Shown in pieces: positions 20,302 to 30,896 of a stretch of 64,000 nt of DNA; the stretch's first letter is position 1, and every line of letters begins with the position of its first letter. Source of the DNA: Komarekiella delphini-convector SJRDD-AB1 (lineage in GTDB: Bacteria; Cyanobacteriota; Cyanobacteriia; Cyanobacteriales; Nostocaceae); NCBI RefSeq assembly GCF_014831675.1, contig NZ_VJXY01000026.1:52939-116938 (forward strand). Reading direction: 5' to 3'. Position numbers and translations under genes: made by a program. Under the pieces are notes generated by a model that was not told where the DNA came from, did no database searches, and saw nothing but the letters and a program-made list of their open reading frames with translations.

Positions 20302-22020
20302 TTAGTAGTAGTTGCCGACTTTGCGATGACGAACAGCTGTCAGTCCATCGACTTTGGAGACACGACCTTCTTGGACGGTGCAGTATAAAATCCAGTGGTC
20401 GCTGCACTCCATGCTGGTTTGCACTTCACATTCCATGTATGCCAGAGCATCAGTCAGAATCGGGGAGCCGTTTTTAGCTGTTTGGGTTTTTACTCCAGCA
20501 AATCGGTCAGCACCGGGATGCAAGCGCTTGAGAAAGTGCTTCTTAAGTTCTTGATAATTTCCTTCTTCCAGGACATTGAGAACGAAGCGATCGCCTACTT
20601 GCATTAAGGAATCAATGGCGCGGTCTTTGGCAACGGCAATTGTGAATCCTAGGGGTTGTAAACTCGCTTGTGTTACCCAGGATGCAAGCATTGCACTTGA
20701 CACATTACCTTTTTTGGTGGTGACAATGTACAGTCCGCTGCTAATCCGACCCAGCGCTTTTTCCATGTTGACGTCGAGGGACTTAATTTGCTTGATGTTG
20801 CGATCGCGCACTAGCAATTGTCCTAGGTCTGTACCTGCTTCTTCACACAACTGGAATGTGGATGCTGTCGGAGCTTCTTTGATCCGAATGGCTGGAAAAG
20901 CTTCCTTGATACCGGAGTCGATAAATTTTCTCCGCAGTGTATCAATGGGTTCATCATCTCCGCCGTAAGATTCAAATAGCCCAACCACTTGCTTGTTCTT
21001 AGCGACAGCTAGCAACGAACTGATACTAGCCTGAGCTGCGGCGGCGCTAGTTGGAGGCATACCGATAATGATGCCAGCGGCTCTACCAGCTAGTTCTTGG
21101 ATTTCTTGGCTCTCAGCAGAACTCAGATCTAGTACTTCTACTCCAACCCCAGTTTTCTGTAGTCCGTCACCAATTGCGTGAGCTAGACGATCGCTATACC
21201 CGTAATCTGAGACATAAAACAAGCCAACTGTGGTTTCTGCTTTAGCTTGTTTTTGGCTCCAATTTTCGTAGCACCCGGTTAAAACATCTAAATGATGGTG
21301 TAGTAAGGGCCCATGACCGTTAGCGATAATATTAATCTTCCCAAGTTCGCCCATTCTCTTCATGGCATTCAGCAGAGAACGAGCGTTGGGGCCCATCAAG
21401 CAGTCGTAGTAAAATCTAAAGTCAGCTTCGATCGCTTCTAAGTCTTCGTCAAAGGTGCGATCGTCACAAAAGTGCATCCCAAAAGCATCACAGGTGTAGA
21501 GGGTTTGGGTTTTGCGGTCGTAGCTGAAGATTGTGTCCGGCCAGTGCAGGTTAGGCGCACTCACGAATTCGATTTCATGTCCTTTGCCGATATCTATGCG
21601 ATCGCCACTTTTGACAATTCGCTTGGAAAAAGGATCATGTACTAAGCCTTCGAGAAACTGGAGCGCCACTTTTGAGGCTAAAACGGTGGCTCTTGGTGCT
21701 AACTGAAGGACATCTTCCACTAAGCCGCTATGGTCTGGCTCTGTGTGGCTGACAATTATGTAATCAATTGTTTTGGGGTTAACAAGACCTTTAAGAGTGT
21801 CTAAATACAACTGGCGAAACTTCTGGTGAGAAGTATCAACCAAAACTGTTTGCTCACCTCTAATTAGATATGAATTGTAGGTTGTACCATTTTGCAGTCC
21901 GAATTCGATATCGAAGCGATCGCGATCCCAATCAAGAGAGCGAATCGCTGTTGTGTTAGGGGCAATTTCTACAGTTTGTATAGTTAGCCGATGTTGAATA
22001 TTCTGTGCGATCGCTACCAT
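20302..22020 (-). CDS. flv3B: Flavodiiron protein, Flv3-type with canonical diiron site
   Basis: A class C flavodiiron protein of 572 residues with the same three domains as its downstream neighbour: beta-lactamase-like, flavodoxin (VGLFYVSDYGYSDRLAHA, IIIGMPPTSA) and flavin reductase (GRISSGLYIVTTKKGNVSSAMLASWV). The diiron site is intact: SHTEPDHSG gives H92, E94, D96 and H97, with further ligands in NLHWPDT, TCDAFG and ANGHGPLL. It should reduce O2 to water without making superoxide. The start is the ATG at 22020 (MVAIAQNIQHRL); 18 earlier codons of open frame are not family sequence. The order flv3-flv1 in tandem is that of Anabaena flv3B-flv1B, which protect nitrogenase in heterocysts; the A/B assignment is an inference. 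Confidence 0.87.
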   Translation of the reverse strand: MVAIAQNIQHRLTIQTVEIAPNTTAIRSLDWDRDRFDIEFGLQNGTTYNSYLIRGEQTVLVDTSHQKFRQLYLDTLKGLVNPKTIDYIIVSHTEPDHSGLVEDVLQLAPRATVLASKVALQFLEGLVHDPFSKRIVKSGDRIDIGKGHEIEFVSAPNLHWPDTIFSYDRKTQTLYTCDAFGMHFCDDRTFDEDLEAIEADFRFYYDCLMGPNARSLLNAMKRMGELGKINIIANGHGPLLHHHLDVLTGCYENWSQKQAKAETTVGLFYVSDYGYSDRLAHAIGDGLQKTGVGVEVLDLSSAESQEIQELAGRAAGIIIGMPPTSAAAAQASISSLLAVAKNKQVVGLFESYGGDDEPIDTLRRKFIDSGIKEAFPAIRIKEAPTASTFQLCEEAGTDLGQLLVRDRNIKQIKSLDVNMEKALGRISSGLYIVTTKKGNVSSAMLASWVTQASLQPLGFTIAVAKDRAIDSLMQVGDRFVLNVLEEGNYQELKKHFLKRLHPGADRFAGVKTQTAKNGSPILTDALAYMECEVQTSMECSDHWILYCTVQEGRVSKVDGLTAVRHRKVGNYY

Positions 22021-23180
22021 TATTCGTCTCCGAGCGCAAATCATCAGGTTTTTATTCTGTCCCCATTGTCCCAAGAAATTTTTTTTTAAGTTGTAATGAA
22101 TATGATGTTTTGGAAAATTTAACTTGTATTAATTGTTTCTATTTCTTAGCTATATTTTTTACTCAAAAAATCTACCAAATATTAATTAAATCAATCTACA
22201 CATCCACTATTTAGTAACCCTGAATAGTCGCACTATTTTCTAATCCAAAGCTATCATACATATCACTATTGTTTGTCCAAAATTTATAATTAAAACTAGA
22301 ACTTAAGCCGAATTGTTCGTTCTTGGCGTTCCCGCAGGATAGAAACTGCGATAGCAAATACTTGAGCATCACCTAGAGAATCATTATGAAAAAAGTACAA
22401 TAATTATGTAATTTAAGTGCATTAATTTATAATTAGACTTACGATTCAGTATCAACTCATTAAGATATAAAAGTTCATTTTTTCACGTACTTCCTAAGAT
22501 AATAAGCAGGAAAGGTAAGATAAACTCCTAACAAACTTTTAACAAGCATCAAATATGCTGTTGTTAATACGTTTGTTAATAAGCATCAGATACGCCACTG
22601 TCTTGATAAAATTTCTTGTCACGTAAAGTGTAAATTTTCTGTAAAGTAAAGAAAACAGCAATTCTTCAGAAACAATCAAAGCAAATTAGCTAAAACCAGT
22701 TTAAGAAAAAAGTCTGGACTTTCATATCTTTTTCTATTTAGGCAAATGCAAATTTTTATAACAGTTATTTTTAAAGTTTCGATAAACTACCAGTAAAAAT
22801 ACGAGTAATCAACTAAATTTTAATGCTACACTCTATTAGTGTAGATTTTTAGATATTTAGTTAGAACAACACTCATAAACTCTTATCGTCATAGCCACGG
22901 GCTTCAGCTTATAGCTATCCGATAAAAAGCCTATATAGGCTCAATTTGTCGTTGGACAAATTTTGTAAGTCAATCATTACTTGATGATAAATTCCAGATT
23001 TTAATAAGTGTTCTTCAAGCCAATACTTCTCGCATAACATGCCTTCAGGCTAGACTCCGGCATCCTTAAACATTGTAGTTCAGTCATTTTAGTGTGTTAC
23101 TTAATACTTTGCGTAGCAAGTATATAGGCATGAATAAACATAACAATACCAAAAACTGACTGTGTGAAAGACTAGCGCTT
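22021..23180. other. AT-rich intergenic gap, nothing recognised
   Basis: These 1160 bp upstream of flv3 have high A+T, only short frames and no clear repeat except small hairpins. The proximal part should contain the flv3 promoter; I could not point to a reliable -10/-35 or NtcA site. Confidence 0.4.
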
Positions 23181-23615
23181 ATGGGATGCCGATTGAGAAT
23201 TTTTTTAACAGAAGAAGAAAAGCAGACTTTGGAAGAGTTAAGGAGAGCTAAAGAGGTTCCTCAACGTACCAAAGATCGTGCTCAAGTTTTACTGCTGAAT
23301 GCTCGTGGCTTAAAAAACGAGCAGATTGCTCAAGGCTTGAACTGGGCAATTTCAACAGTACGTCAAACTCTTCATCGTTGGGACAAGATGGGGTTAGCAG
23401 GGTTGTGGGATGCTCCTGGTCGAGGGGGAAAACCCCGATATTCGGAATCAGACTTAGTTTATTTGGAAAATTGCTTAGCTCAAGAGCCACAAACTTATAA
23501 CTCGAAACAATTAGCAAAAAAACTGGCTTCTGAGCGCCAAGTAAACTTGAGTCCTGACCGACTGCGACGGGTACTAAAAAAAAGAGGAAAAAGGTTTGAA
23601 AACACACCTACATAA
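23181..23615 (+). pseudogene. IS630-family transposase remnant (N-terminal HTH half)
   Basis: The 144-residue frame is the N-terminal DNA-binding half of an IS630/Tc1-type transposase: two helix-turn-helix units (LTEEEKQTLEELRRA ... QIAQGLNWAISTVRQTLHRWD) followed by GLAGLWDAPGRGGKPRY and SPDRLRRVLKKRGKRF. In intact elements the reading continues, often through a programmed frameshift, into the DDE catalytic domain. Here an A8 run lies at 23576-23583 and the frame ends at a TAA at 23613-23615; the DNA that follows shows no DDE domain in any frame. Inverted ends were not found. I read it as a truncated, immobile remnant. Confidence 0.8.
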
Positions 23616-23803
23616 CCCCAAAACCAGAACGCTTAGCTGATTGCGGAGGATTATATTGTTCTGACTTCAATGTCTGGTAGTTAGAAGATATGGAGATAGG
23701 ATTAATTAATTATTTTCTTATCCAGCTTCCCCTGTTCTCTCATCTTCCCCTCTCTCTGGGCTTCCTATGTATGTATCTACAGCAAATAGTTCCTTGCTTG
23801 TAA

Positions 23804-23825
23804 GGTGGGCATTGTAATGCCCACC
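23804..23825. repeat. Palindrome GGTGGGCATT/AATGCCCACC
   Basis: Perfect 10-bp arms with a 2-base centre, downstream of the IS630 remnant. The rest of the 23616-23955 gap holds the tmRNA terminator and no gene. Confidence 0.65.
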
Positions 23826-23903
23826 CTACTGTGGTTTATTAGTATGAAACCCATTGTATGAAAGTGGTCAGCGAAATTACACATTACCTTCTATCCATAA
23901 AAC

Positions 23904-23936
23904 AAAATCCACCTTGATATTAAATTATCAGGTGGA
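23904..23936 (-). terminator. Rho-independent terminator of ssrA
   Basis: Read on the minus strand, TCCACCTGATA and TATCAAGGTGGA form an 11-bp stem with one bulged A and a 6-base loop, followed by TTTTGTTTT. It starts about 20 bases after the tmRNA 3' end. Confidence 0.75.
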
Positions 23937-23955
23937 GTTGTTAGTTGTTCTTTAG

Positions 23956-24342
23956 TGGATCCGAGCAGAGTCGAACTGCTGTCCAAATTGGGTATTGACC
24001 CCCCGCTCATTCACAGGTTTAGCCTTTCTGACCCTCAAGGCGGGAATCGTTCATTATCCCGAACGTAGGATGCTCTGATTTAATCTTAGCTAGCAAGCCA
24101 ACCAGAGAACGCTTGCTAGAGCATCCGTTGGGGTTTGGTCTTCAGTCCTTAACGGAGTCAAACTAAAGACGCTCGAACCTATAAGAGGTGTTTAGGCAGC
24201 TACTAGAGCGTCCTTACGAGCAAATTTAACGATGTTATTCGCATTTACTTTTTTTTCGAGTCTTTGATTTCCGAGAGACGACTCACTCTCGACCTGAATC
24301 ACAGAGCAGCGTTCGCCAACCTGTCGAAACCGTGACGGACCC
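23956..24342 (-). ncRNA. ssrA: tmRNA
   Basis: Transfer-messenger RNA rescues stalled ribosomes. The 5' end GGGTCCGTCACGGTTTCGAC and the 3' end GTTCGACTCTGCTCGGATCCA form the tRNA-Ala-like acceptor (GGGUCCG with CGGAUCC) and T-arm. The CCA end is not encoded. The tag frame is GCG AAT AAC ... GCC TAA at 24192-24242, giving ANNIVKFARKDALVAA, the tag known from Nostoc-type cyanobacteria. Length 387 nt, as expected for a one-piece tmRNA. Confidence 0.96.
24192..24242 (-). other. tmRNA proteolysis-tag reading frame
   Basis: The resume codon GCG is at 24240-24242 and the stop TAA at 24192-24194. It encodes the 16 residues ANNIVKFARKDALVAA, which mark truncated proteins for ClpXP and related proteases. 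Confidence 0.95.
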
Positions 24343-24358
24343 ATGTCTCATATTTTTT

Positions 24359-24364
24359 ATTATA
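24359..24364 (-). promoter_or_regulatory. Probable -10 box of ssrA promoter
   Basis: On the minus strand a perfect TATAAT lies 16 bases before the mature tmRNA 5' end, which fits a short leader removed by RNase P. A good -35 box is not evident. Confidence 0.45.
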
Positions 24365-24430
24365 GTGTATTGTTTTTGAAATGTGTTATGAGACAACAGA
24401 TTTGGGACTCTGGATTGGTGTCTTTATAGT

Positions 24431-25198
24431 TCATGCAAGTACTGCTGAAAAACACAGGGTGTCTGTGTGGGCATTTGGCTGTAGATCGTCAATGTAGTTT
24501 GCACATAGGGTGATGTCTTTGTAACCATTTTCCCGTAAACACATGATAAATTCATCGCGCCCGAACCAATGTAGAGGAAAGTGCTGTAACTCGGTGGCAA
24601 TCAGTTTGCTATCTTTCCACTTCTCATAGCGAATTACACTCATGTTGGATTGATTGAGCCAGTCTATATGAGATGTGGATTGTAAAAGAATTGTTGAGCC
24701 ATCAGGGCAATTAATTGGCGCTCGCTGCCTAACGATATTCTCCGTCTTAAAATCTTCAATAGGCAACTCCAAGTCTATGAAGATTCGCCCTTGCGGCTCA
24801 AGGTGTCGAGCAAAAGCTTGCAACGCAGCTACAGCAGAAGATCGTTTTTCTAACAGCATGAACGAGCCAAAGGAAACAGCGATTGCACTAAACTTGCCAG
24901 GAATATTAAGATTTTCTATATCACCTTGATGGAGAACAGGGTTCAATCCCCTTTCTACACAGTGCTTTCGACAAGCAGCAAGCATATCTGGTGAAGTATC
25001 GATACCCTCAACATTAATACCAGCTTCTAGCAGTGGTATTAGTAGTCGTCCCGTCCCAACCATTGCCTCAAGAATTCTGCCACTGATTCGGGAAAAGTGG
25101 CTAATGTAGTAGGGCACATCGGGGTACTCTCCACCAATAGGCTTGGTGATGTCATAAACCTCAGTACACAAGGGCCCGTATGCGGTCAATGTCAACAT
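24431..25198 (-). CDS. Class I SAM-dependent methyltransferase
   Basis: A Rossmann-fold methyltransferase of 255 residues. Motif I is ILEAMVGTGRLLIPLLEAG (the usual EVGCGTG is AMVGTG here), motif II has VEGIDTSPDMLAACR, and FSAIAVSFGSFMLLEKR and LEPQGRIFIDLE follow. The C-terminal part (HIDWLNQSNMSVIRYEKW, LHWFGRDEFIMCLRENGY) resembles small-molecule methyltransferases. It starts with MLTLTAYGPLCTEVYDI, which is an expected N-terminus. Substrate unknown; it stands alone. Confidence 0.82.
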   Translation of the reverse strand: MLTLTAYGPLCTEVYDITKPIGGEYPDVPYYISHFSRISGRILEAMVGTGRLLIPLLEAGINVEGIDTSPDMLAACRKHCVERGLNPVLHQGDIENLNIPGKFSAIAVSFGSFMLLEKRSSAVAALQAFARHLEPQGRIFIDLELPIEDFKTENIVRQRAPINCPDGSTILLQSTSHIDWLNQSNMSVIRYEKWKDSKLIATELQHFPLHWFGRDEFIMCLRENGYKDITLCANYIDDLQPNAHTDTLCFSAVLA

Positions 25199-25605
25199 AA
25201 TTTGTAATTGATAATTCGTAATTCGTAGTTATAATCAGCTTAGGATTGAACCCACCACTCTCTTACAAAGTTGAGCCAGTTGCTTGGGCGGGTTAAGAGA
25301 CTTGTGCATTAGCGTAGCGGTAGCAACGCAGGAGCGTCACTGGCGTCTGAGAGCGCCGGAAGCCGGCGCTCTTACTTTGCGCTCTTATTGTTGCACCACA
25401 AAGCCATGCAGATTTGATGGGGGCTATGACACGAAGTAATTACGAATTACGCGCTTGGCAGCTCTCTTCGACGCAGGAGCGTCCAGAGCGAATTAGTAAT
25501 TATTTGGTCATAGTTCAAAAATCTCAAATATTAAAAATAGCCGATCGCTAATCTCAAAACAGTTAGCAATCAGCTATTTTTCACAATTAACAATTAGTAG
25601 ATTCC
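25199..25605. other. Intergenic gap with palindromes and atp terminator
   Basis: The gap carries AATTCGTAATTCGTA-type repeats next to the methyltransferase start, a perfect hairpin AGAGCGCCGG-AAG-CCGGCGCTCT at 25350-25372, and the probable atp operon terminator. No gene seen. Confidence 0.6.
25533..25581 (-). terminator. Terminator of the atp operon
   Basis: Arms AAAAATAGCCGATCGCTAA (25533-25551) and TTAGCAATCAGCTATTTTT (25563-25581) pair along 19 bases with two mismatches and give a T-run on the minus strand, 25 bp after the atpG stop. Confidence 0.7.
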
Positions 25606-26553
25606 CTAAGTTAGGGCTTCAGCACCGCCTACAACCTCAAGAAGTTCTTGGGTAATTGCGGCTTGACGGGCTTTGTTATAAGACAAAGTTAGGGTGTTAA
25701 TCAACTCACCAGCATTCTCGCTAGCATTGCTCATGGCTGTCATCCGCGCTGCTAGTTCACTAGCAGCTGATTCTTGCAGCGCCCGTAATAGCTGGTTACT
25801 TAGATATAGAGGTAACAGAGAATCGAGAATCTGTACTGGATCTTGCTCGAAAATCATGTCGCGGGGAAAAGGGCGAACTTGACTTGTCACTTTCTGCCGT
25901 TCGACTTCAAATTGACCACCACGGGTTGTCAAGCGGAAGATTTCGTCATCTGGTGCTTCTAGACCTTGAAGATCGAGGGGAAGCAGAGTTTGCACCACAG
26001 GACGGGAGCTAACTAAGGAGACAAATCTGGTATAAACTAACTCAATGCGGTCTACTTTTTCCGAAAGGAATAAGGAAAGTAGTTGGTCGGCAATCTGAGT
26101 AGCTTCCGCTGCGGTGGGAATTTGCTCTAAACCGCTGTATGTGGCATCAATAGCCTGATTGCGGCGTTGAAAGTATTGTGTAGCTTTGCGCCCAACAATC
26201 ACAAATGTGTAGTCTAGACCTTCTGCCTTGATTTCTTTGGCACGGTTTTCTGCACGACGGATGACGTTACTGTTGTACCCACCACACAAACCCCGATCAC
26301 CAGAAATGACCAACAGCCCCACGGACTGAACTTGTCGTTTTTTTAGTAATGGCAAGTTTGCTTCTTCAAACCGTAGACGGGTTTGCAAACCATACAACAC
26401 TTGTGCCAAGCGATCGGCAAAAGGGCGAGTCGCCAGTACTTGTTCTTGTGCCCGACGCACTCTAGCCGCAGCCACTAGGCGCATGGCTTCTGTAATTTTT
26501 TTGGTATTTTTGACCGACTGAATGCGATCGCGTATTGCTTTGAGATTGGCCAT
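25606..26553 (-). CDS. atpG: ATP synthase gamma subunit
   Basis: The central rotor shaft of F1. The N-terminal helix [36 protein letters not shown] and the C-terminal helix [51 protein letters not shown] are canonical. The cyanobacterial/chloroplast insertion region is present around residues 195-235 but has no regulatory cysteine pair, as usual in cyanobacteria. Last gene of the operon. The 178 bp before it hold TCATTAGTCATT and AATGACCAATGAC repeats. Confidence 0.97.
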   Translation of the reverse strand: MANLKAIRDRIQSVKNTKKITEAMRLVAAARVRRAQEQVLATRPFADRLAQVLYGLQTRLRFEEANLPLLKKRQVQSVGLLVISGDRGLCGGYNSNVIRRAENRAKEIKAEGLDYTFVIVGRKATQYFQRRNQAIDATYSGLEQIPTAAEATQIADQLLSLFLSEKVDRIELVYTRFVSLVSSRPVVQTLLPLDLQGLEAPDDEIFRLTTRGGQFEVERQKVTSQVRPFPRDMIFEQDPVQILDSLLPLYLSNQLLRALQESAASELAARMTAMSNASENAGELINTLTLSYNKARQAAITQELLEVVGGAEALT

Positions 26554-26731
26554 AATTTTATCCTTTGTCGTTAGTCATTTGTGCTTTGTCCTACCCTGCG
26601 GGAAGCCGCTAAGGCGTCTATGTCATTAGTCATTAGTTCTTTACCAATGACCAATGACCCCTTCGGGGTTCACCAATCGCTCATGGGGGAGACCCCAAGA
26701 CCGTATTGGCTCACCAATGACCAATGACTAA

Positions 26732-28252
26732 TTACGCTGTTGCTTTGAAGGTTTTTTTGTACTCGGTTAGCGCTTCCTTCAAGGCTGCTTCTTCTTCATC
26801 ACCCAGTACTTTTTTGCTTTGTACTGATTGTGTGTACTGAGGTTTGCCTGTTTTTAAGTATTCCCGCAGACCTTTGGTAAAGGTAGTTACTTGATTAACA
26901 GGTACATCATCTAAGTAGCCGTTAATCCCAGCATAAAGAATGGCTACTTGCTCATATACTGAGAGTGGGGAATTTTGGGGCTGCTTGAGCAGTTCCCGCA
27001 AGCGTTGACCCCTTGCTAACTGGTCTTGAGTGGCTTTATCTAAGTCAGAAGCAAATTGTGCGAAAGCTTGCAGATCGTCAAATTGCGCCAGTTCTAATTT
27101 AATCTTACCGGCAACTTTTTTCATTGCCTTGGTTTGAGCCGCAGAACCCACGCGAGACACAGAAATACCAGGGTTTACAGCGGGGCGGATACCAGCGTTA
27201 AACAAGTCAGAAGACAGGAATATCTGACCATCGGTAATGGAAATAACGTTTGTGGGGATATATGCGGAAACGTCACCTGCTTGAGTTTCGATAATTGGCA
27301 GGGCAGTCATGCTACCTTTACCTAATTCATCACTTAGTTTAGCTGCTCTTTCTAACAAGCGGGAGTGGATGTAGAAAACATCTCCAGGATAAGCTTCGCG
27401 TCCTGGTGGACGACGCAGCAGCAAGGACATTTGTCGATAAGCTTGGGCTTGCTTGGAGAGGTCATCGTAAATTACCAAGGTAGCTTTGCCTTTGTACATG
27501 AAGTACTCAGCAATTGTTGCTCCTGTGTAAGGTGCTAGGAATTGTAGTGTTGCTGGATCACTGGCGTTTGCAGCGACGACGACGGTGTAGTCCATCGCGC
27601 CCTTTTCTTGCAATGTTTGCACCACGTTAGCAACGGTGGAAGCCTTTTGACCGATCGCAACGTAAACGCAGATTACATCTTCTTCTTTTTGGTTGATGAT
27701 CGTGTCAATGGCGATCGCAGTTTTACCAGTTTGACGATCACCAATAATCAACTCCCGTTGACCACGGCCGATGGGAATCATTGAATCAATAGCTGTGATA
27801 CCCGTTTGCATGGGTTCGTGTACTGATCGGCGTGCAATAATACCGGGTGCTGGAGATTCAATCAAACGGCTTTCTGAGGACTTAATGTCTCCCTTACCAT
27901 CGATGGGACGACCCAAAGCGTCTACAACTCGTCCAATTAAAGCTTCACCCACCGCTACCTGGGCGATTCTACCGGTAGCGGTGACTGAGCTACCTTCTTG
28001 AATTTCTAGACCTTCACCCATGAGCACCGCGCCCACGTTGTCTTCTTCTAAGTTCTGGGCGATGCCGACTGTGCCGTCTTCAAATTCCAACAGCTCACCA
28101 GCCATAGCCTGGTCTAGACCATAGATCCGGGCAATACCATCACCAACTTGTAGCACAGTACCAACGTTAGCAACTTTGACTTCTTGGTCGTATTGCTCGA
28201 TTTGTTGTTGGATAATGCTGCTGATTTCGTCAGGTCTAATTGAAATGCTCAT
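26732..28252 (-). CDS. atpA: ATP synthase alpha subunit
   Basis: The non-catalytic nucleotide-binding subunit of F1 (506 residues from the ATG at 28252, [17 protein letters not shown]). Walker A is GDRQTGKT and the alpha-subunit signature [17 protein letters not shown] is present. The open frame extends 17 codons upstream into the spacer, which I exclude. The C-terminus ends YKKTFKATA. Confidence 0.97.
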   Translation of the reverse strand: MSISIRPDEISSIIQQQIEQYDQEVKVANVGTVLQVGDGIARIYGLDQAMAGELLEFEDGTVGIAQNLEEDNVGAVLMGEGLEIQEGSSVTATGRIAQVAVGEALIGRVVDALGRPIDGKGDIKSSESRLIESPAPGIIARRSVHEPMQTGITAIDSMIPIGRGQRELIIGDRQTGKTAIAIDTIINQKEEDVICVYVAIGQKASTVANVVQTLQEKGAMDYTVVVAANASDPATLQFLAPYTGATIAEYFMYKGKATLVIYDDLSKQAQAYRQMSLLLRRPPGREAYPGDVFYIHSRLLERAAKLSDELGKGSMTALPIIETQAGDVSAYIPTNVISITDGQIFLSSDLFNAGIRPAVNPGISVSRVGSAAQTKAMKKVAGKIKLELAQFDDLQAFAQFASDLDKATQDQLARGQRLRELLKQPQNSPLSVYEQVAILYAGINGYLDDVPVNQVTTFTKGLREYLKTGKPQYTQSVQSKKVLGDEEEAALKEALTEYKKTFKATA

Positions 28253-28415
28253 GTGTCTATCTTGTTTGCTTTCGAGACGGAAGAAGTAATTAGTTAGGAG
28301 CAAAGAGTTAGGAATGATGAGTTAAAAATACAACAATTAAAAGTTAAAAGTTAAAATAAATTACTTTATTACTTAACTCCTAACTCCTAACTTCTCACTC
28401 CTAACTCCTAAACTT

Positions 28416-28970
28416 CTAGCTATTAGTTAAGCGTAAGGAAAGGCGGCGCAACTGACCCCGTAAACTGGCGTCAATAACCTGCGAGCCTACTTTGATGATT
28501 ACACCACCAATTAACTCGCTATCTATCTTAGTTTCTAGTTCTACCTGGCGAGCTTTACTGATGGCGATCACCTTTTCGATAATTGCCTGCTGTTGAGCTT
28601 CTGTGAGGGGAACGGCTGAAGTCACTTCCGCTAATACGGTTTGATTCAACTGCCGCAACAGCGCCAGATATTGCTGTAAAATTGGTTCTATGAACGCAAT
28701 CCGCCGTTTGTCTACCAATACCAGCAAAAAATTGCGTAAGTATGGGTTGACATTTTCACCGAGTATTTGTCTAATGAGAGCCTTTTTTTTCTCAGACTGA
28801 ATAAACGGGTTGCTAAAGAAGTTGTGTAGCTCTCTGTTTTCTGAGAGCAGGCTTAGGAAAGTACGCGCATCTTCCCCAAATTCTTCTGTCAAGTTTTTCG
28901 ATTGCGCTATTGACAAAAGTGCCTGTGCATAAGGTTGGGCTACTTCGGCTGTTGCTACTTTACTTGTCAT
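28416..28970 (-). CDS. atpH: ATP synthase delta subunit
   Basis: The delta (OSCP-like) subunit sits on top of F1 and joins it to the b/b' stalk. The helical N-terminal domain ([16 protein letters not shown]) and the C-terminal signature [27 protein letters not shown] are typical; 184 residues. The ATG overlaps the atpF stop codon as ATGA, showing translational coupling. A spacer with AGTTAGGAGT-type inverted repeats separates it from atpA. Confidence 0.95.
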   Translation of the reverse strand: MTSKVATAEVAQPYAQALLSIAQSKNLTEEFGEDARTFLSLLSENRELHNFFSNPFIQSEKKKALIRQILGENVNPYLRNFLLVLVDKRRIAFIEPILQQYLALLRQLNQTVLAEVTSAVPLTEAQQQAIIEKVIAISKARQVELETKIDSELIGGVIIKVGSQVIDASLRGQLRRLSLRLTNS

Positions 28971-29530
28971 ACATTGCCTCCCAGTTGTGCGATGCTGCGG
29001 TCAATTAACATTTGTTGAGCATCGTCGGCAATGCCGCTTTTGAGTTGCGATTCGACTTTTTGCAATGCTAGAGTAGCCACTCGCTGCCGCAGTTGGGCGA
29101 TCGCTCGCTCTGTTTCGCTATTTAAATCCGCTGCTGCTGTTTGTTTCAAGCGTTCTACGTCTTGCACTGCCCGCTCTAACAAGGCTTCCTTCGAGGCCTG
29201 GGCGCTTTCTTGGGCAGCTTTGCGGATGCGTTGTGCTTCTGCCTGAGCTTGAGTTAACTGATCTTGCGCCTGGGATAGAGCAATTTGTGCCTCTTTTAAG
29301 CGCCCTTCTGCTTCCTGAATTAAGGTTGCAATATTTGACTTTCGCTCATTCAGGATATTGCTTAAAACTTTACGTCCGAAGTAGAATAATATGCCAACAA
29401 GAATCGCTAGGTTAATGAGGTTGGTTTCTAGAATGTCTAAGTTTAGACCGAAACCACCTTCTGCTGCGCCTTCTGCCAATTCAGAATGAACAGCGTTCGC
29501 TTCTGCGGCAAGTAATAAGAATGTGCCCAT
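28967..29530 (-). CDS. atpF: ATP synthase subunit b
   Basis: Subunit b forms half of the peripheral stalk. It has a short N-terminal part, one membrane helix ([24 protein letters not shown]) and a long, Ala/Gln/Glu-rich coiled coil. Two ATG codons are available; [13 protein letters not shown] at 29530 is the family start, three codons after the ATG at 29539. 187 residues from the chosen start. Confidence 0.93.
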   Translation of the reverse strand: MGTFLLLAAEANAVHSELAEGAAEGGFGLNLDILETNLINLAILVGILFYFGRKVLSNILNERKSNIATLIQEAEGRLKEAQIALSQAQDQLTQAQAEAQRIRKAAQESAQASKEALLERAVQDVERLKQTAAADLNSETERAIAQLRQRVATLALQKVESQLKSGIADDAQQMLIDRSIAQLGGNV

Positions 29531-29701
29531 GATACCCATCTACAAGTGCGCTGCTCGCTTGCTAATAGTATTGTATTTTCATGAAGGGAAATATAAGTAT
29601 CCTTTCCCCAGGGAAAAAGTGCCTTTTTTGACACTTGAATTGAGCGCTCTGGGACTAGCGCCCAGACGCGCGTATGCTTTCATAGAAGCAGTTTTGTGAG
29701 C

Positions 29702-30133
29702 TTAGCTAACTACAGTAGATCCCAATAGTTTTTCTAGAATCTGCCTGCTGAGAGCATCAACCCGTTGCTCTAAGGTACGCATAGCTTCTTGTTTCTGTTG
29801 CTCTATTTCAACAGCAGCCTGTTCTCGTTGCGCTTGAGCTTCTTTTTGGGCTTCAGCGATTTTCTCGGCAGTAATTTTCTTAGCCTCAGCCTGAGCTGCT
29901 TCTACAGTAGCTTGCGATTGCCTGCGAGCTTCTGCGAGCTGCTGCTCATATTCTTGGGCTAAGCGCTCAGCTTTAGCCAAGCGTTCCCGCGCCTCAAGGG
30001 TATTCGTTCGGATGTAATTATCGCGATCGTCTAGCACCTTGGTCAGTGGCTTGTAGAAAATTGCATTCAACAAAGCTGCCAACAACAGGAACTGCAATGC
30101 CATTAAGGGCAAAGTAGCATTGAAGTCAAACAT
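29702..30133 (-). CDS. atpF2: ATP synthase subunit b'
   Basis: The second, diverged peripheral stalk subunit found in photosynthetic organisms. It has one N-terminal membrane helix ([23 protein letters not shown]) and a coiled coil rich in Ala, Glu and Gln, ending in [13 protein letters not shown]. 143 residues. It dimerises with subunit b. Confidence 0.95.
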   Translation of the reverse strand: MFDFNATLPLMALQFLLLAALLNAIFYKPLTKVLDDRDNYIRTNTLEARERLAKAERLAQEYEQQLAEARRQSQATVEAAQAEAKKITAEKIAEAQKEAQAQREQAAVEIEQQKQEAMRTLEQRVDALSRQILEKLLGSTVVS

Positions 30134-30374
30134 TTCTCTCCTCTTTGGCTGGAGTAGCAGTTTTCATGGCTAGCAAGATCATCCAACCTTTAATATTTTA
30201 GAGACCCATAGCCAACAAGGGTCAAGCGATTGTGGATTTTAGAGTTACGATTTTAGATTTGTTTTGCCGACAAGCTTAGGGGCATGTACCGAAAACTCTT
30301 GATAATCCAATCAAAACCTAAAATTGGTAATCAATTACATCAAAATGACTGAAATACTCAAATATTTCGACGAC

Positions 30375-30402
30375 GTAGAGGCGTGAATCATCACGTCTCT
30401 AC
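30375..30402. repeat. Palindromic repeat GTAGAGGCGTGA/TCACGTCTCTAC
   Basis: Twelve-base arms with one G-T mismatch around ATCA, in the 290 bp atpF2-atpE spacer. Related to the GTAGAGACG palindromes at 61223 and 63377. It could attenuate or process the atp transcript, giving more c-subunit mRNA, but this is only inference. Confidence 0.6.
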
Positions 30403-30423
30403 ACTCGCAAAAACTTTTAGGTT

Positions 30424-30714
<291 letters not shown>

Positions 30715-30819
30715 TTAACGACTAGAAACGTGTTTTTCACGCTGCACCGAGTTCTTTCAATCGCGCTTTGCGATGTTTTGAGCGAAGATGCTCGACGGAA
30801 CTGTGCTATCAACTGAGAA

Positions 30820-30896
30820 GCTTAACAGTTATCAGTTAACAGTTATCAGTTGTCGGCTTTGCCGCACGCTTGATAACTGTTGACTGTTGACTGAAT
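30820..30896. repeat. Inverted AACAGTTATCAGTT repeat between atpB and atpE
   Basis: Direct copies of ACAGTTATCAGTT are followed by the inverted form TGATAACTGTTGACTGTTGACTG. It is the same family as the inverted repeat at 10525. Confidence 0.55.

Noticed and set aside
20123-20407. N-terminal extension of the Flv1-type protein
   Set aside because: The extra 95 codons run through intergenic repeats and into the end of flv3 and do not resemble the family.
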